A stretch of 64,000 nt of DNA from Sorex araneus (taxonomy: Eukaryota; Chordata; Mammalia; Eulipotyphla; Soricidae): the NCBI RefSeq assembly GCF_027595985.1, contig NC_073303.1, forward strand, positions 326,925,679-326,989,678, written 5' to 3'. Positions 34,716 to 46,369 of the stretch are shown one piece after another. The notes under the pieces were generated by a model. That model made no database searches, had not been told where the DNA came from, and saw only the letters and a program-made list of their open reading frames with translations. The translations under genes were made by a program, and so were the position numbers. The stretch's first letter is position 1. Each line of letters begins with the position of its first letter.

Positions 34716-35470
34716 CAGGTGTGTTTTTAAAGTGTGTTTGCCATTTTTTCAGCATTTTCGGTGGTGACATCTTTTATTTCTAATTGAATCTCTGTGCGAT
34801 ACAGTTACAAAGGATGACATCTTTTAAATGTACTGATAATGCCTTACAGTGATTTCTTAAGATAAGAGTTACTGGTGGAGCTTAATTCCTAGCCAGAGGT
34901 TTATTTGGTTATTCCCTTTTCCCATTGTTGTTGTCGAGAGGACTAGGGTCCTCTTGACATGTGCATGTGTGGCTTTGGTGCTCACATAGTCATGATGATA
35001 CCGAGTTACGGTGTTTGTATACAATTTGGTTGTAGTGTTCATGGGAGTCACTTGGTGCTCACACATGAACTCACTAGGGGTTGTACCTCCTGCCAGTGAT
35101 GCTTACAGGTTTTTATGTGGCAGTGATCACATCTCTTTATTTATAAGATGCCTGTTTTTGTTTTTATTTAAACTTCTTTGACTTAAAACATGATTTGCAT
35201 GTCTGTTACTCAGAAGTACTAAAGTGATTTTACTAGGGAACTAAAAAGACGATTCTTATTCTGAATATTGCAGAGTATAATATAAGGAAAATTCACAGTG
35301 TCTTAGATTCACTGAATAAAATTTATTAATTCTCCATTTTAGCTTAAAAATAAGTTAAGGGTTGTTCTAAGAGCTAAAAGAGTTAAGCCTGACATTTTGC
35401 TTTTGAGAGCATGGCAACTGCTGAACTTTCTTTACTAAATTATATCCAGTCAGTTAGATAAAAATGCCTT
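34716..35470. other. Noncoding DNA, no recognised feature
   Basis: No exon or transposon identified with confidence. Confidence 0.4.
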
Positions 35471-35477
35471 GGGAGAA

Positions 35478-35612
35478 GGGCCACAGAGAAATCTCAAAGG
35501 TCGGTGTGCTTGCTTTGCATGGGGGAGGCCTGACTCCAGCCCCAGCTCCTGGGCTCTCTTAGGCACCGCAGGGAGCGACTCTCAGTGGCCCCTGGAGACC
35601 TCTAGGTATGCC
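35478..35612 (+). mobile_element. SINE remnant, old
   Basis: ccacagagaaatctcaaagg, tgcttgctttgcatgggg, then a poorly preserved tail. Probably a decayed short-form SOR. Confidence 0.5.
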
Positions 35613-35760
35613 TCCTTCCACAGTGAATTGGAAAGAGGGGTTAAGGGATTCAACTAATATGTCGTAAAAACAAACAACAGCAACAAAACCTTAAAGAAAA
35701 GCACAACCCAAAGAACAAGGACATGTGCAGGTAGGTGGCGCGCTTTCTTTCTTCTGTTTA

Positions 35761-35941
35761 TTTTTTTTAAACGTTTTTAATTGAATCACTGTGAGATAGA
35801 CCCTTACAAAGCTGTTCATGATTGGATTCCAGTCATACAGTATTGCAGTACTCATCCCTCCACCAGTGTACAGCACCAGTGTCCCCAGGTGCCCTCCCAT
35901 CACCCCCACCCCCTGTCTGCCTCTGTGGCAGGCGCTTTTCT

Positions 35942-36021
<80 letters not shown>

Positions 36022-36128
36022 CCTCCTTTTGGGCATTATGGTTTGCAATATTGATCCCTTTACCTACTTTTAACCCTCAGATCTTGTCCAGCATGATCAT
36101 TCCCAGCTATTATTGTCATAGCGATCTC
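35761..36128 (-). mobile_element. 5'-truncated L1 (3' UTR only), with target duplication
   Basis: Antisense L1 3' end: ttaattgaatcactgtgaga, catccctccaccagtgta, tcacccccaccccctg, gggcattatggtttgcaat. Flanked by perfect 12-bp ttcttctgttta (35749-35760, 36129-36140). A (CT)n tract has expanded inside it. Confidence 0.9.
35937..36025. repeat. (CT)n microsatellite inside truncated L1
   Basis: About 85 bp of CT with sparse TT interruptions, grown from a pyrimidine-rich stretch that other L1 copies also have at this point. Confidence 0.96.
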
Positions 36129-36189
36129 TTCTTCTGTTTAAAGGTTTGACTTGGTGTAATTGAAATACAGAGTTTTCACGTGACCCTGC

Positions 36190-36903
36190 TAATGTTCAGC
36201 CATACCGAAGACCAATAGACGAAGTGTATTTGAAACACCTTGAAGTGCAGATTCAGCACTGGTGTGGTTTTGAAGCATATCTTCCCCCTCACAAGCAGAG
36301 AGTGACTGTCTGTTGGGGGCTGGAGTCATTTTTAGGTTCAAAGTAGGCCTTGGGGTCCGGGCCCTCAGTGTATTACCTGAGTGACTGGGAGTGAGACGGG
36401 GGAGCCGTGGCCTTGCAGCGGGACAGTAGTGGTAAACGTTTAGCTGCTCCTTCCATTGCAGGTGGCTTCTTGTGAGCCAGCTGCACCATGGACATGTGCA
36501 GAGCCTGTGATGTGTTGCTGATGGGAGTTTGAGTGCTTTGATGCCACGTCTCATCTTCTTTCCCCTCACCTGGAGCTAAAGTCCAAGTCCATTTAAAAAC
36601 ATGTGTGTAATTTCCAGGTTTTAAGTAGTGTGAGGCACACTTAAGACATCTGCAGGCCCAGATCTGCAGGCCGAGACAAACTGCACTTGCATGGAGAGGA
36701 GGGTGTCGGGCAGAAAATACTCCACAGAGGCGAGATCCGGGTCTTTGCCCGCTGCTGTTTTGACGCTGATGAAGTGTGACATGATGCCCAGCTAGTCCTG
36801 GCCCAGGATGTGACTCTCCACTCAGTACCTGTCCGCAGGGAGAGGATAATATCAGGACTCTGAACTCCACACTCTTGTTCCAACCCGTCCCAGCATATTT
36901 CAT
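36190..36903 (-). other. Unrecognised mixed-composition segment with an open frame
   Basis: The minus strand has an open frame of 176 codons (36903-36373) overlapping a second of 126 codons in another frame. Composition is richer in G+C than its surroundings, so a decayed processed pseudogene is possible. I do not recognise the protein, see no splice sites, domain or poly(A) tail, and would not call it a gene. Confidence 0.2.
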
Positions 36904-37394
36904 GACAGTTAGAACAAAATTTCCCCTTCCTGTCTACTCAACTCTCAGCACTTGGCATTGAAGCAGAGGTTCACAGATTTGGCCTGTTTCATTTATCAAT
37001 TAAAATTTATGTGCACTTGTAGATAGTGGCCAACTTTTAATTTCCTATGAGTGGACAAACACGCCAGCTACCACTTACAACCTCATCCTAAGATCAATGT
37101 AAGAGAAAATGTGTGGGAAGAAAATAGTCTCAGAACAGTGGATTTTTATTTCCAATAAAGTACAGATGGAAATCTTTAGGAAATACGCAGAAGAAATGAA
37201 ATTATTGAGATGTGACAAATTTAAACACTTTAAAAATTTTTTCTTCTCATGCTATCATGTGATATCTTTGTCTTGTATTGGTTGAAATTCTTTATATGAG
37301 TCTTTCCATGTGGGATGTTTTGAGTGATAGTTGAAGTAATGATTAGATGTCCACTTTTTCGGGTACTTTTGGTTTTTATTTTTATTTTATTTTT
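36904..37394. other. AT-rich noncoding DNA
   Basis: No feature recognised. Confidence 0.45.
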
Positions 37395-37430
37395 TTAAAT
37401 GTTTTTATTGAATCACGGTGAGATAGATTC
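37395..37430 (-). mobile_element. Extreme 5'-truncated L1 tail
   Basis: Only the last few dozen bases of L1 remain, antisense (tttttattgaatcacggtga), directly followed by a SINE. Confidence 0.6.
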
Positions 37431-37607
37431 TTTTTTTTTTTTTTCTTTTTGGGTCACACCCGGTGATGCTCAGGGGTTACTCCTGGCTCTACACTCAGGA
37501 ATTACTCCTGGCGGTGCTCAGGGGGCCATATGGGATGCTGGGATTCGAACCCAGGTCAGCCGCGTGCAAGGCAAACGCCCTACCCACTGTGCTATCACTC
37601 CAGCCCC
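37431..37607 (-). mobile_element. SOR-type SINE, short form, young
   Basis: Near-consensus antisense copy: T run, gggtcacacccggtgatgct, gggattcgaacccaggtcag, ..gctatcactccagcccc. Both promoter boxes look intact. Confidence 0.95.
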
Positions 37608-37764
37608 CTGTTTTTTATTTTATCTTATTTTATTTTAAATTGGAAAGAGCCAGTTACACAGAGATACTGACAAAAAAGGAAAAGCAGTAAAGTGTGGTTG
37701 CTTAGCTTGTTGTTCTTGGTATCATAGTGGGACTATGGTATTTAAAACAAAATACTGCATTCTC

Positions 37765-37925
37765 TTGTTTTATTTATTTATTTGGCCATACCTTGCGGTA
37801 CTCAGAGTTTACTCTTGGCTCTGTGCTCGGGGAGAGTTCCTGGCAGGGCTGGGGGCCCTGGGGATCGAATATGTGTCAGCCCTGTCGACTGCTGTCTAAT
37901 CCTTTCCTCTGGCATTTGCATTGCA
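37765..37925 (-). mobile_element. SOR-type SINE, short form, old
   Basis: (TTTA)n start, tggctctgtgctcgggga, gggctgggggccctggggat, and weak head. Confidence 0.7.
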
Positions 37926-38084
37926 GAGCTCAGAGGTGTGACAAGCATGTGGTGGTTTGGATTTCCTGGTGATGAAGTTTGTAGATACAACCTTGGTCCT
38001 AATTAATTTTGCCTCCCTTTGAGCTACACCTCAAGACATCTCTCTCTTCCTGTGGCATCTTGATTCATCTGGGCCCCTGGATCT

Positions 38085-38250
38085 GTTTCTGGTGGGGCAG
38101 TGTGAGGGGCCCAGTGGTGCTTGGTGGCCACTGGGACCAAACCTGGCTATCCTTGGGGTGCAGGGGATGCATGTGGTGCTGGCATGGAGCTTGAGCCTTG
38201 CACATGCTAGTCATGCCCTGTACTTGAGCCATATTCCTAGCCCCAGGGGG
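38085..38250 (-). mobile_element. SOR-type SINE remnant, old
   Basis: gggcccagtggtgcttgg, accaaacctggctatcc, ctagccccaggg; strongly diverged. Confidence 0.5.
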
Positions 38251-38329
38251 AAATAATTTCAATGCCAGGAATAAAACACAGGACCTCATCCATGTGAAGT
38301 ATGTGCTGTATTGCTCAGGCCACATCTCA

Positions 38330-39053
38330 GCTCTTGTACAAGCCTAGTTCACCTACCTCTGCTTCCTCTGGCAAAAAATGGGGATGACAGTAGGGTTGTT
38401 GTGAAAATTAAAAGACAATTTCCAGTATACAACATACAGAGTATTGTCCACAGAGCTATTTTAAATTACTGTCAGAAGTTGATCGCAGGTTGTTACAAAG
38501 ACTTTCTTATTGCTCTGAATGTGCAGTATGCTTAGTTACACACTGCAGAAATATATGAATATTCCCCCAAGGAATAAGTCAATAGGAGCTGAGAAACATG
38601 TTCTTTTCTCGGGCAAGGTTTCTGTTGGCCTCTGCCTGTCAGTCTCAGAAATATTTTTTTACCAATAACGATTATAGACTGCTTCCTTGTCAGTGCAGCT
38701 TACCTAGAAATGCAAACTCTCCAGAACCTGACCCTGAAAGGGTCAAATTGAACTTTAAGTGGAGCAAGAGGCACCAATAAGCGCTGAGCAGGTAAATAGT
38801 GGCAGATGAGGTGCCTCGTAGAGAAGGATGGGCTTGGACCGTGCCATCCTTCTGGTTTCTTGTTGTGCCTACATCTCTTGGGGCTAAATTAGAAAAACAA
38901 TTTAAAGGAAAACTGATTATATTAAACTCAGAGCCATGCAGTGTAGATCCAAGTCCTGAGCAATTTCCAACACTGACCAGGTACTTCTCAGCTGGCCTTT
39001 GTATTATCTATGTGCTGCAAGTAAATTCTTACGCATTGTGTTAAAGATACTCA
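38330..39053. other. Noncoding DNA, no recognised feature
   Basis: No exon or transposon identified. Confidence 0.45.
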
Positions 39054-39069
39054 ATGAATTGTGTATTTT

Positions 39070-39720
39070 TATTTTTTGATGTCAATAATTTCTTTTATTA
39101 TTTTTTTATTATTGAATCACCATGTGATATAGTTACAAGCTTTCTTGTTTGAGTTTTAGTCATACAATGATCAAATACCCATCCCCCAACCAGTGTGCAT
39201 TCTCTACCACCAATGTCCCCAGTATAACCCCCCTTACCAAGCCTGCCCCTGCCTCCATGGCAGGCTATTTCCCCCATACTCTCTCTCTACTTTGGGGCAT
39301 TATGGTCTGCCATAGAGATACTGAGAGCTTATCATGTTTGGTCCTTTATTTACTTTCAGCACACATCCCTCATGCTGAAGGATTCCTCCAGCCATCATTG
39401 ACTAAGTGATCCCTTCTTTGTTTTTTTCTTTTTTGGATCACACCCGGCGATGCACAGGGGTTACTCCTGGCTTTGCACTCAGGAATTACCCCTGGAGGTG
39501 CTCAGGGGACCATATGGGATGCTGGGAATCGAACCCGGGTCGGCCGCGTGCAAGGCAAATGCCCTACCCACTGTGCTATTGCTCCAGCCCCCAGTGATCC
39601 CTTCTTTATTCCAGCTGCCTTCTACCCCAGCTCATGAGGCAGGCTTCCAACTATGGGGCAGTATTCCTGGTCCTTGTGTCTACTGACCGTTGGTGTCTGT
39701 CTCATATTATGTTATTTTAT
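39070..39720 (-). mobile_element. 5'-truncated L1 with target duplication and nested SINE
   Basis: Antisense L1 3' end (tattgaatcaccatgtgata, atcccccaaccagtgtgca, ggggcattatggtctgcca). Flanked by a perfect 16-bp duplication, atgaattgtgtatttt (39054-39069, 39721-39736). Its sequence resumes after the SINE nested at 39421-39592. Confidence 0.93.
39421..39592 (-). mobile_element. SOR-type SINE, short form, young, nested in L1
   Basis: Near-consensus antisense copy inside the truncated L1, flanked by perfect agtgatcccttcttt (39405-39419, 39593-39607). On the minus strand the nick context is AAT/AAAG, close to L1 endonuclease preference. Confidence 0.96.
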
Positions 39721-39984
39721 ATGAATTGTGTATTTTCTCAAAAGAAAGTTTGAATCTTCATTTAGGAGTTAATTTCTCACTACTAAATAATTGATTATTA
39801 AAAATTCAGGATGCCAGCAATCTTAATTTACTTTAATATAAAATTTGTGTTCTTATATTTTTGGTTAATATGGATTATATATATTTAAAGCCCAGATGAA
39901 GAACAATCTTTATTAATATGCATGATATGTCATTTCTAGTACCAGAAGTACTGGATTTCATGTGTTGGTCCTGCCAATGCTTTA

Positions 39985-40155
39985 AAAGATTTTGGAAGAG
40001 CCCAAGAGATAGTACATGGAGCCAACCATGGTTTTATCCTTGTCACTATATATGATCCCCCTAGCACCAGCAGGAGTGATCCCTGAGTGCAGAGCCAGGT
40101 GTAAGCCCTGAGCACCACTGGGTGTGGCAAAAACCAAACAAACAAACAAACCCCT
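39985..40155 (+). mobile_element. SOR-type SINE, short form, diverged
   Basis: agagcccaagagatagtaca, tail agcaggagtgatccctgagt, gggtgtggcaaaaacc, ending in (CAAA)n. Confidence 0.8.
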
Positions 40156-40159
40156 CCGC

Positions 40160-41810
40160 CCCCCAAAGTAACACCCAAAAGAAAAAAAAATAGGAAAAGA
40201 AATATTTAGAGAAGAGATGATTTTTCAGTGTGTTATATATTTTTATTGTTGCACCTACATCTCTTGGGGCTGTTAGAAAAATAATTAAGAGGAAAACTAA
40301 TTATACACTACCCATTTAATATATTTAGTTTTTTTTACAGAACAAACACGAATTCTTACAGTGTTTAATTATGATTTGACTTCTCCCAAAGTGAAATTTG
40401 CCTCAGCTTTTTAAATGCTACTACTAATCATAATTTTTAAAGATCTGTGATTAAAATGAATACACTAAACACGTTGCAGTGCATAGTTTTGGCTCTGAGA
40501 ACAGTAAATAGAGCACTTAAGTACACATGTCACGAGTTTTGTGTTAGACATAACACTTTATTAATTTCACGTGTTCTAAAAGAAAAGAGAAATTCCTCTG
40601 ACCCTTAACCAGGCGAATTGACCTCTTTGCTCTGTGTATATCATCACCGTGCACACATGTTTTACTTCCTCTTTAGATGTCAAGGGAGCGTGCGGCAGCT
40701 GTTTGGGCATCTTTGCCCGAATAAGGAAGGGAAACATTTATTGAGATTCGTGAAAAGCTGTATATGGTTAATAGAAATAAGCTGTCACACTTGTTGTCCT
40801 GGAGGCTCCCAAGGACTGCTGGGTGTGGAGGCTGCTGAGCGCCCCTGGCAAGGTGGGATTTCTGTTTTGGTGGCACTTGCTTGGAATCAATTGAAATCTT
40901 TATGAATTAGGTAAATGTAATGGCATCGTTTCAAAAGAAATCATCCCACATCTGGTGTGTAATACTTAGGTTCTTTATGCCACCAGGAATTGTTAGTACC
41001 TAGTGTGTCTGAGACACTATTTCAGGGCATTTGATATTAACTAATTCTATACATATTTTGGTATTTAATAATATGAATACTAATGATAGCAACATTTTAT
41101 TAAGTTAGTATTCTTAAAGGTGGTGAATGTTAAGGAACTGGGAACAGATAAGGCAGGGTAAAAAGTACAGAGCATGCTGGGTAGTCAGACACTAACCTCG
41201 GTGAGAAGGTGACATTTGAGGACAGAGGATGTTGTTCAGGAAGAGGTTCTCAGAGATGGGGGACACCAAGAAGAATACTCTGAGGTCCAACGGTGTGGGC
41301 CATACCTGCAGATGGTATAGGCAAGTAGGCCGACCTTTGAGGAGAGGGACACTGAGATTGGGGAAGTGGCGGACAGGGAGGATGAGTATGAAGACTGGTT
41401 TTGTCGAGGTGGAGAACAGCTTGGGCCAAGGGTGATATTGATGGACTAGGTCTTTAGGCTGTTGCTTTGAGTGGAGACCATGGACTTTAGGAGACCCGCT
41501 AGGGAGGCTTTAAAAATCACGAGAGGGGAAGATGATGCGCCTCTCACTGGGACTGGTAGCAGTGGAAGGGGTGAGCAGGGGCTGGATTCTGGGTGTATTA
41601 TGAAGGAGGAGTCCGCGGCTGTGGACGAGGAAGAGTCCATCCTCGAGCTATGGCCTTTGTCATATGGAGCTGGTAAGAGTCCCAGCCTGAAATGAAGAAG
41701 GCAGGTGATTGACAGTAGTGAACCGGGAATGTGTAAAGCTCACAGAACAAGTTTGGTTCATGGTCGATCCTCAAATATTATTTATCCTTAGCATTTGTAG
41801 TAATTGAGTG
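40160..41810. other. Noncoding DNA, no recognised feature
   Basis: About 1.6 kb without confident SINE or L1. 41220-41700 is GA-rich on the + strand with a tail resembling no known element. Open frames here are short and unrecognised. Confidence 0.4.
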
Positions 41811-41894
41811 CTTTCATCAGTTTTGTTGCCAGCATATCCTTTTAATGTTCTCTATGAGAACTACCAGTTGTTGGTCTAACCCCTGTAAATATAT

Positions 41895-42074
41895 ATCCTT
41901 GGGCTTCTTATCGGAGCGGTCTTTGCGCTTCGTTGGAGAAGGAGCCCTAGTGCTGGACTTCTTATTATTTTCTTTGACTCCTAGCAAGCTCTTCTTTTTC
42001 ATTCCTGATAAATCCATCCTCCCCTTCTGAGGTGTTGCAGCAGCAATGAAGGCCTCACTTATCTGAACTCTCAC
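41895..42074 (-). pseudogene. RNPS1: RNPS1 processed-pseudogene fragment (5' end)
   Basis: On the minus strand, codons 42017-41895 read MDLSG.KKKSLLGVKENNKK followed by SSTRAPSPTKRKDRSD, which I recognise as the N terminus of RNPS1, an SR-related factor of the exon junction complex. About 41 codons are retained. The open frame continues upstream to 42074, probably from the 5' UTR, with no intron. The homology stops abruptly at 41895, so the rest of the gene is missing. The serine-rich and RRM regions are absent, so no function is expected. Exact ends of the insertion and its target duplication were not found. Confidence 0.8.
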
Positions 42075-42750
42075 TTCTACCTCGGGTTTGAGAAACGGTC
42101 CCTACTCGATTGCAAGTCACGCCAAAGTGCTGCATCTTTCCGCCGCTGCCACTCCTCCCGCTCTCCTCAGCCGCTGGGTCTCTCTTAAAAGCAAGCTCTC
42201 AGAAGAGAGTGATGCAGAGAGTCTCTTGCCCGCACGCCTGACTGTCTTCCCCGGGGCCCCTCGGAGGGGATGGGCTCCAGCTTCCCTCCCCGCCCCAAGC
42301 AGAGCTCCCAGGGCCAAAGACCACCGGAACCTAGCTACAGCCATGCTGGAGGCCCCTCTCCACACGTTCGGACAGGCCTCATGCATGAAGTACCGGCAGA
42401 GGCATCCAGGTGTGTGCAATCCCATCAGTGGCCAACATCCAGAGAGAGACTTAAAAGCGAGCTCCCAGAAGCTATCGTGTAGCCTACTTCTCCCCTGGGA
42501 TAAACTAGCAAGCTTCTTAGAGTTTCCTGTCCACATGGGACAGCCTTGCAAGCTTCCCATGGTGTATTCATATGCTAAATCCAGTAACAAGCTGGATCTC
42601 ATTTCCCTGACCCTGAAAGAGCCCCCAGTGCAACATCGTTGGGAGGGCCGAGTTGAGATAGACTTCTAAGATCTCAGGGAAAGGACGAAATGAGAGGTTA
42701 CTGAGCCCACTCGAGAAATTGAAGATTAACGGGATTTTGTGATCGTGATC
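42075..42750 (+). mobile_element. Composite element: GC-rich head fused to long-form SINE tail
   Basis: 42250-42400 resembles the GC-rich head of retroelement family C (cctagctacagccatgctgg and ccacacgttcgg, compare 49330-49400 antisense). 42500-42750 is instead a long-form SOR tail with the insert variant (atgctaaatccagtaacaag, cctgaccctgaaagagcccc, ctcgagaaattga). Open for 193 codons on + but with no recognised domain. It could be a true chimera or two adjacent insertions. Confidence 0.5.
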
Positions 42751-42753
42751 GTG

Positions 42754-42756
<3 letters not shown>

Positions 42757-42785
<29 letters not shown>

Positions 42786-42787
42786 AT
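42757..42787. repeat. (TG)n microsatellite
   Basis: About 14 TG units. Confidence 0.95.
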
Positions 42788-42949
42788 TTACACATGTAAG
42801 TGCATTACTCATTTCACTAACTCATTAGAACTTCTTAAATCTAATCTCAGAAAATTTCTAGTATATAAAACACTATTATTGTTATTATCTACAGTCACCA
42901 TGCTGTCATTTAGGTTTTCAGTAATTACCTTAAAACTGAAGTGTGGCAT

Positions 42950-43110
42950 GTGAGAAAGATAGTACAGTGATAAAGCACCTGCCTTGCATGTGACTGACCC
43001 TGGTTCTATTTCCCGCACCACATGTAGTTCCCAAGCACAACCCTGAACACAGAGCCAAGAGTAGTGCCTGAGTCCTTCCAGATGTGGCTCCCAAACCCAA
43101 CTCCTACCAG
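42950..43110 (+). mobile_element. SOR-type SINE, short form, old
   Basis: gagaaagatagtacagtgat, ctgccttgcatgtgactgac, degraded B box GGTTCTATTTC, and tail. Confidence 0.8.
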
Positions 43111-43347
43111 CCCTCAACATACAGAACCTAAAAACTTACATGTGCACCCTTTGATCTGGATCTCCACCTTCCCTCACCCCCCACTCGATGGCAGCTATCA
43201 TTCTTCACTCTGTTACTTGAAGTCTGACTTTAGTTTTCTTTCTTTTCACTAATGAGATCACATGATCCTGATCTTTCTACGTCTGGCTTATTGCATTAAG
43301 TACATTATCTTCTATGTTCATCCAGGTTCTCTAAAATGGAAATATGA

Positions 43348-43513
43348 GGGGCTGGAGTGATAGCACAGCGGGTAGGGCGTTTGCCTTGCACGCGGCCGAC
43401 CCAGGTTCGAATCCCAGCATCCCATATGGTCCCCTGAGCACCGCCAGGAGTAATTCCTGAGTGTAGAACCAGGAGTAACCCCTGTGCATCGCCGGGTGTG
43501 ACGCAAAAAAAAA
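43348..43513 (+). mobile_element. SOR-type SINE, short form, young
   Basis: Near-consensus copy with B box GGTTCGAATCC and A-rich end. Flanked by perfect 16-bp taaaatggaaatatga (43332-43347, 43514-43529). The site is AAAA-containing and L1-like. Confidence 0.97.
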
Positions 43514-43983
43514 TAAAATGGAAATATGATCTCATTTTTTGAAAAATTAAATACTATATATTAATTGTACATGAATTTAGTGTACTATTACATAGCCACA
43601 CAGACACACACCATTCTTTCATGGTCATTAGACAGGCTGTTTCATAATTTCACTATTTTGCTGCAGCGAAAAAAGATATATTTTTGAGATCACAATTTTC
43701 TTTTATTCAGATAAATATCCAGAAGTGGAGTTACTGAATCCTATGGTGGGTCTCTTTTTACTTTTTGCATCATACTGTCTTCCTCTGTGGTGATTTCAAT
43801 TTCCATTCCCACCCACAGTGCAGAGTTCTCTTTTCTTTACCTCCTTGCCAGCATTTAGTATCTCCTATCTCCTTGATACTGACTGTCAAACAGGTTTTTC
43901 ATTGTGGTTTTGATTTGCGTTTTTCTAATAGCTGGCGATACAGAGCATATACTTGTTGGTCTTGTTGGTCATTTGTATATTTC

Positions 43984-44154
43984 TTTTTTTCCTTTTTGGG
44001 TCACACCTGGCAGTGCACAGGGATTACTCCTGGCTCATGCACTCAGGAATTACTCCTGGTGTTTGGGAGACCATATGGGATGCTGGGAATCGAAACTGGG
44101 CCAGCTGCGTGCACAGCAAATGCCCTATCCTCTGTGCTATCACTGCAGCCCCTC
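43984..44154 (-). mobile_element. SOR-type SINE, short form
   Basis: Antisense copy with T run, ending gctatcactgcagcccc. Flanked by an imperfect duplication (catttgtatatttc and cacttgtatatctt). Confidence 0.93.
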
Positions 44155-44317
44155 ACTTGTATATCTTTTTTGAATAATATTTCTAGTTCCATTGCCATTG
44201 TAAAATTGTAAAATTAAGTTGTATGAGTTTTCTATATGTTTGGATTGATCCTTGAGCATATGTATGGCTCACAAATATATTGCTTCACTCTATTTCTTTT
44301 CATTTTTATGGATTTGC

Positions 44318-44490
44318 TTTTCATTTTTGGGCCACACCTGGTGGTGCTCAGGGTTACTCCTAACTCTGCACTAAGAAATCAAAATCATTTCTGGTGGGGT
44401 TCAGGAGATCCCACCTTCTCTTTCTCCCTCTCCTTCCTTCTCTTTCTCCCTCTCCACTACCTCCTCCTCAGCTTGCCCCTCTCTCTTTCT
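44318..44490 (-). mobile_element. Truncated SOR-type SINE and adjoining CT-rich tract
   Basis: Antisense tail only (gggccacacctggtggtgct, gttactcctaactctgcact), cut off near 44415 and followed by about 70 bp of TTCTCTTTCTCCC-type pyrimidine repeat. The head is missing. Confidence 0.75.
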
Positions 44491-44515
44491 TAGCCTATGG
44501 AAACTATAGTTTCAG

Positions 44516-44754
44516 GTAGCACTATAGCACTGTAGCACTGTTGTCTGTCCCGTTGTTCATCGATTTGCTCGAGTGGGCACCAGTAGCGTCTCCATTGTGA
44601 GACTTGTTGTTACTGTTTTTGGCATATCGAATATGCCACAGGCAGTTTGCCAGGCTCGGTAGCTTGCTGGGCTCTCCGAGAGGGGCAGAGGAATCGAACC
44701 CGGCTCAACCGAATGCAAGGCAAAATGCCCTACCCGCTGTGCTATCACTCCAGT
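44516..44754 (-). mobile_element. SOR-type SINE, long form, with perfect target duplication
   Basis: Antisense. The sense 3' end is a repeated cagtgctacagtgctatagt with no poly(A). The head has B box GGTTCGATTCC. Flanked by ctatagtttcag (44504-44515, 44755-44766). Confidence 0.95.
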
Positions 44755-44905
44755 CTATAGTTTCAGATATAACATTTAAATGCTTAATTCATTTTTGATA
44801 TTTTTATGAGTGGTGTTAGTATTAATCTTATGCACATCCAACTTTCCCAGCACTACTTAACTGTAGACTGCGTTTAGTACATTGAGCAGTCTTGGCATTT
44901 GTAAA

Positions 44906-44944
44906 ATATATATATATGTATATATATGTATGTATATATATAAA
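44906..44944. repeat. (TA)n-rich microsatellite
   Basis: Imperfect TATATATG/TATATA run. Confidence 0.85.
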
Positions 44945-45084
44945 CTAATACATGTGATTATATAGCATAACATGTATAACATGCATATACTATATATAGA
45001 AATATTATATATGCATTTCCCTGATAACTCATACATATGAATGAATTTATTGATGACCACATATACATGGGTTTACTTCTGGAC

Positions 45085-45235
45085 TCAATTCTATTTCTTT
45101 TTTTGGGGGGAGGGGGCACACCCAGTGTGTGGGCTTAGTCCTGACTCTTTGCTAGGATCACTGTTGGTGCGGTTCCAGGGATCAGACTTCAGCTGCATGT
45201 GAGGCCCCCACTGGCTCTGGGCTCTGGTCTCAGTT
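45085..45235 (-). mobile_element. SOR-type SINE, short form, old
   Basis: G-rich start, ggcttagtcctgactctttg, ggttccagggatcagac; weak head. Confidence 0.65.
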
Positions 45236-45699
45236 TTGTTTTATTGGTCTGTGTCTCTGGTTTTTTGTGGGTATTGTGCTGTTTTGATTACTGTAGATTT
45301 TATAATACAGCTTGAAATCAGCAATTGATTCCTCTTGAATTGTTTTTCTCAGGGTTTCTTTGATTCTTTAGAGTTTTCTGTGGTTCAGTTTGAATTGTGA
45401 GAAAAAGAAAGGACTCTTGAGAGGTATTGCAAGTGAATTTACAGGTGGCTGTTGATAGTACTGACATTTTAGCAATAGTTTTGCAACCAATGAGTATGAA
45501 ATACCATAGAATTTCTTAGCATCTTCAATTTCTTTTATCATTGTCATATAGTTTTCAGAATATTTTTTACTTCCTCAGTTAAATTTATCTCTAAATGACA
45601 TTTAGAGATAACAATAACATTTTGTTTCTGATGTTATTGTAAATTTAATCACATTCTTATTTGTTGCTTCTGTTATATACAAAATTTTTAGATATATCC

Positions 45700-45925
45700 A
45701 ACGCATGGCCGAGCCTGGCAAGCTCCCCATGGCATATTCGATATGCCAAATACAGTAACAATAACTAATCTCATTCCCCTGAGCCTGAAAGAGCCTCCGA
45801 TATGGCACCGTTTGGAAGGACGAGTAAGGAGAGGCTGCTAAAGTCTCAGGACTGGGATGAATGGAGAGTTACTGGTTCCCGCTCGAGCAAATAAATGAAC
45901 AATGGGATGACAGTGACACGGTTTG
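45700..45925 (+). mobile_element. SOR-type SINE, long form with insert, 5'-truncated
   Basis: Starts inside the long-form body (gagcctggcaagctccccat), then includes the extra block cctgagcctgaaagagcctc..aagtctcagg before rejoining gagagttactggttcccgct. Ends ..gggatgacagtgaca without poly(A). No tRNA head. Confidence 0.88.
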
Positions 45926-46369
45926 GATACGGTTATATCCAAATAATCAATGTCAAGGATAGTATCCAGGAGCTAGGAGATTTCAGCTTCAGTTTCAGGT
46001 CTCAAATTTGTCCTTAATCTATTTTTAATAGATTTTTATATATCATAATAGGAGTTTAGTTTACCTCTTCAGATGGCTATCTTTATTTTTCTTAACACCA
46101 GTGACTTCAGAGATACTCATCCCTTGTCCCTTTGTATATTCTTGTACCTTTTTAAAATTTTTGATAATTATTTGGTTTTATATGCATGTGTTTATTTCTA
46201 CACTATTCTTTTCCAAAAATACATGGTTATATTTTTATATCAGTACCATATAGTTAAGAAATTTCTATAACTTTGTAATGTAGTTTGAAATTGGGATGTA
46301 TAATGCCTCTAGATATTTTCTATTTTCTTTTTTCCTTTAAATTTAATTATTATTATTTTAAAAATGCAA

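Noticed and set aside
36190..36903. 176-codon minus-strand frame as a gene
   Set aside because: No recognised domain, competing frames of similar length, and no splice or poly(A) evidence. Listed only as an unrecognised segment.
42088..42669. 193-codon frame as a coding gene
   Set aside because: It spans a retroelement head and a SINE tail and has no recognisable protein features.
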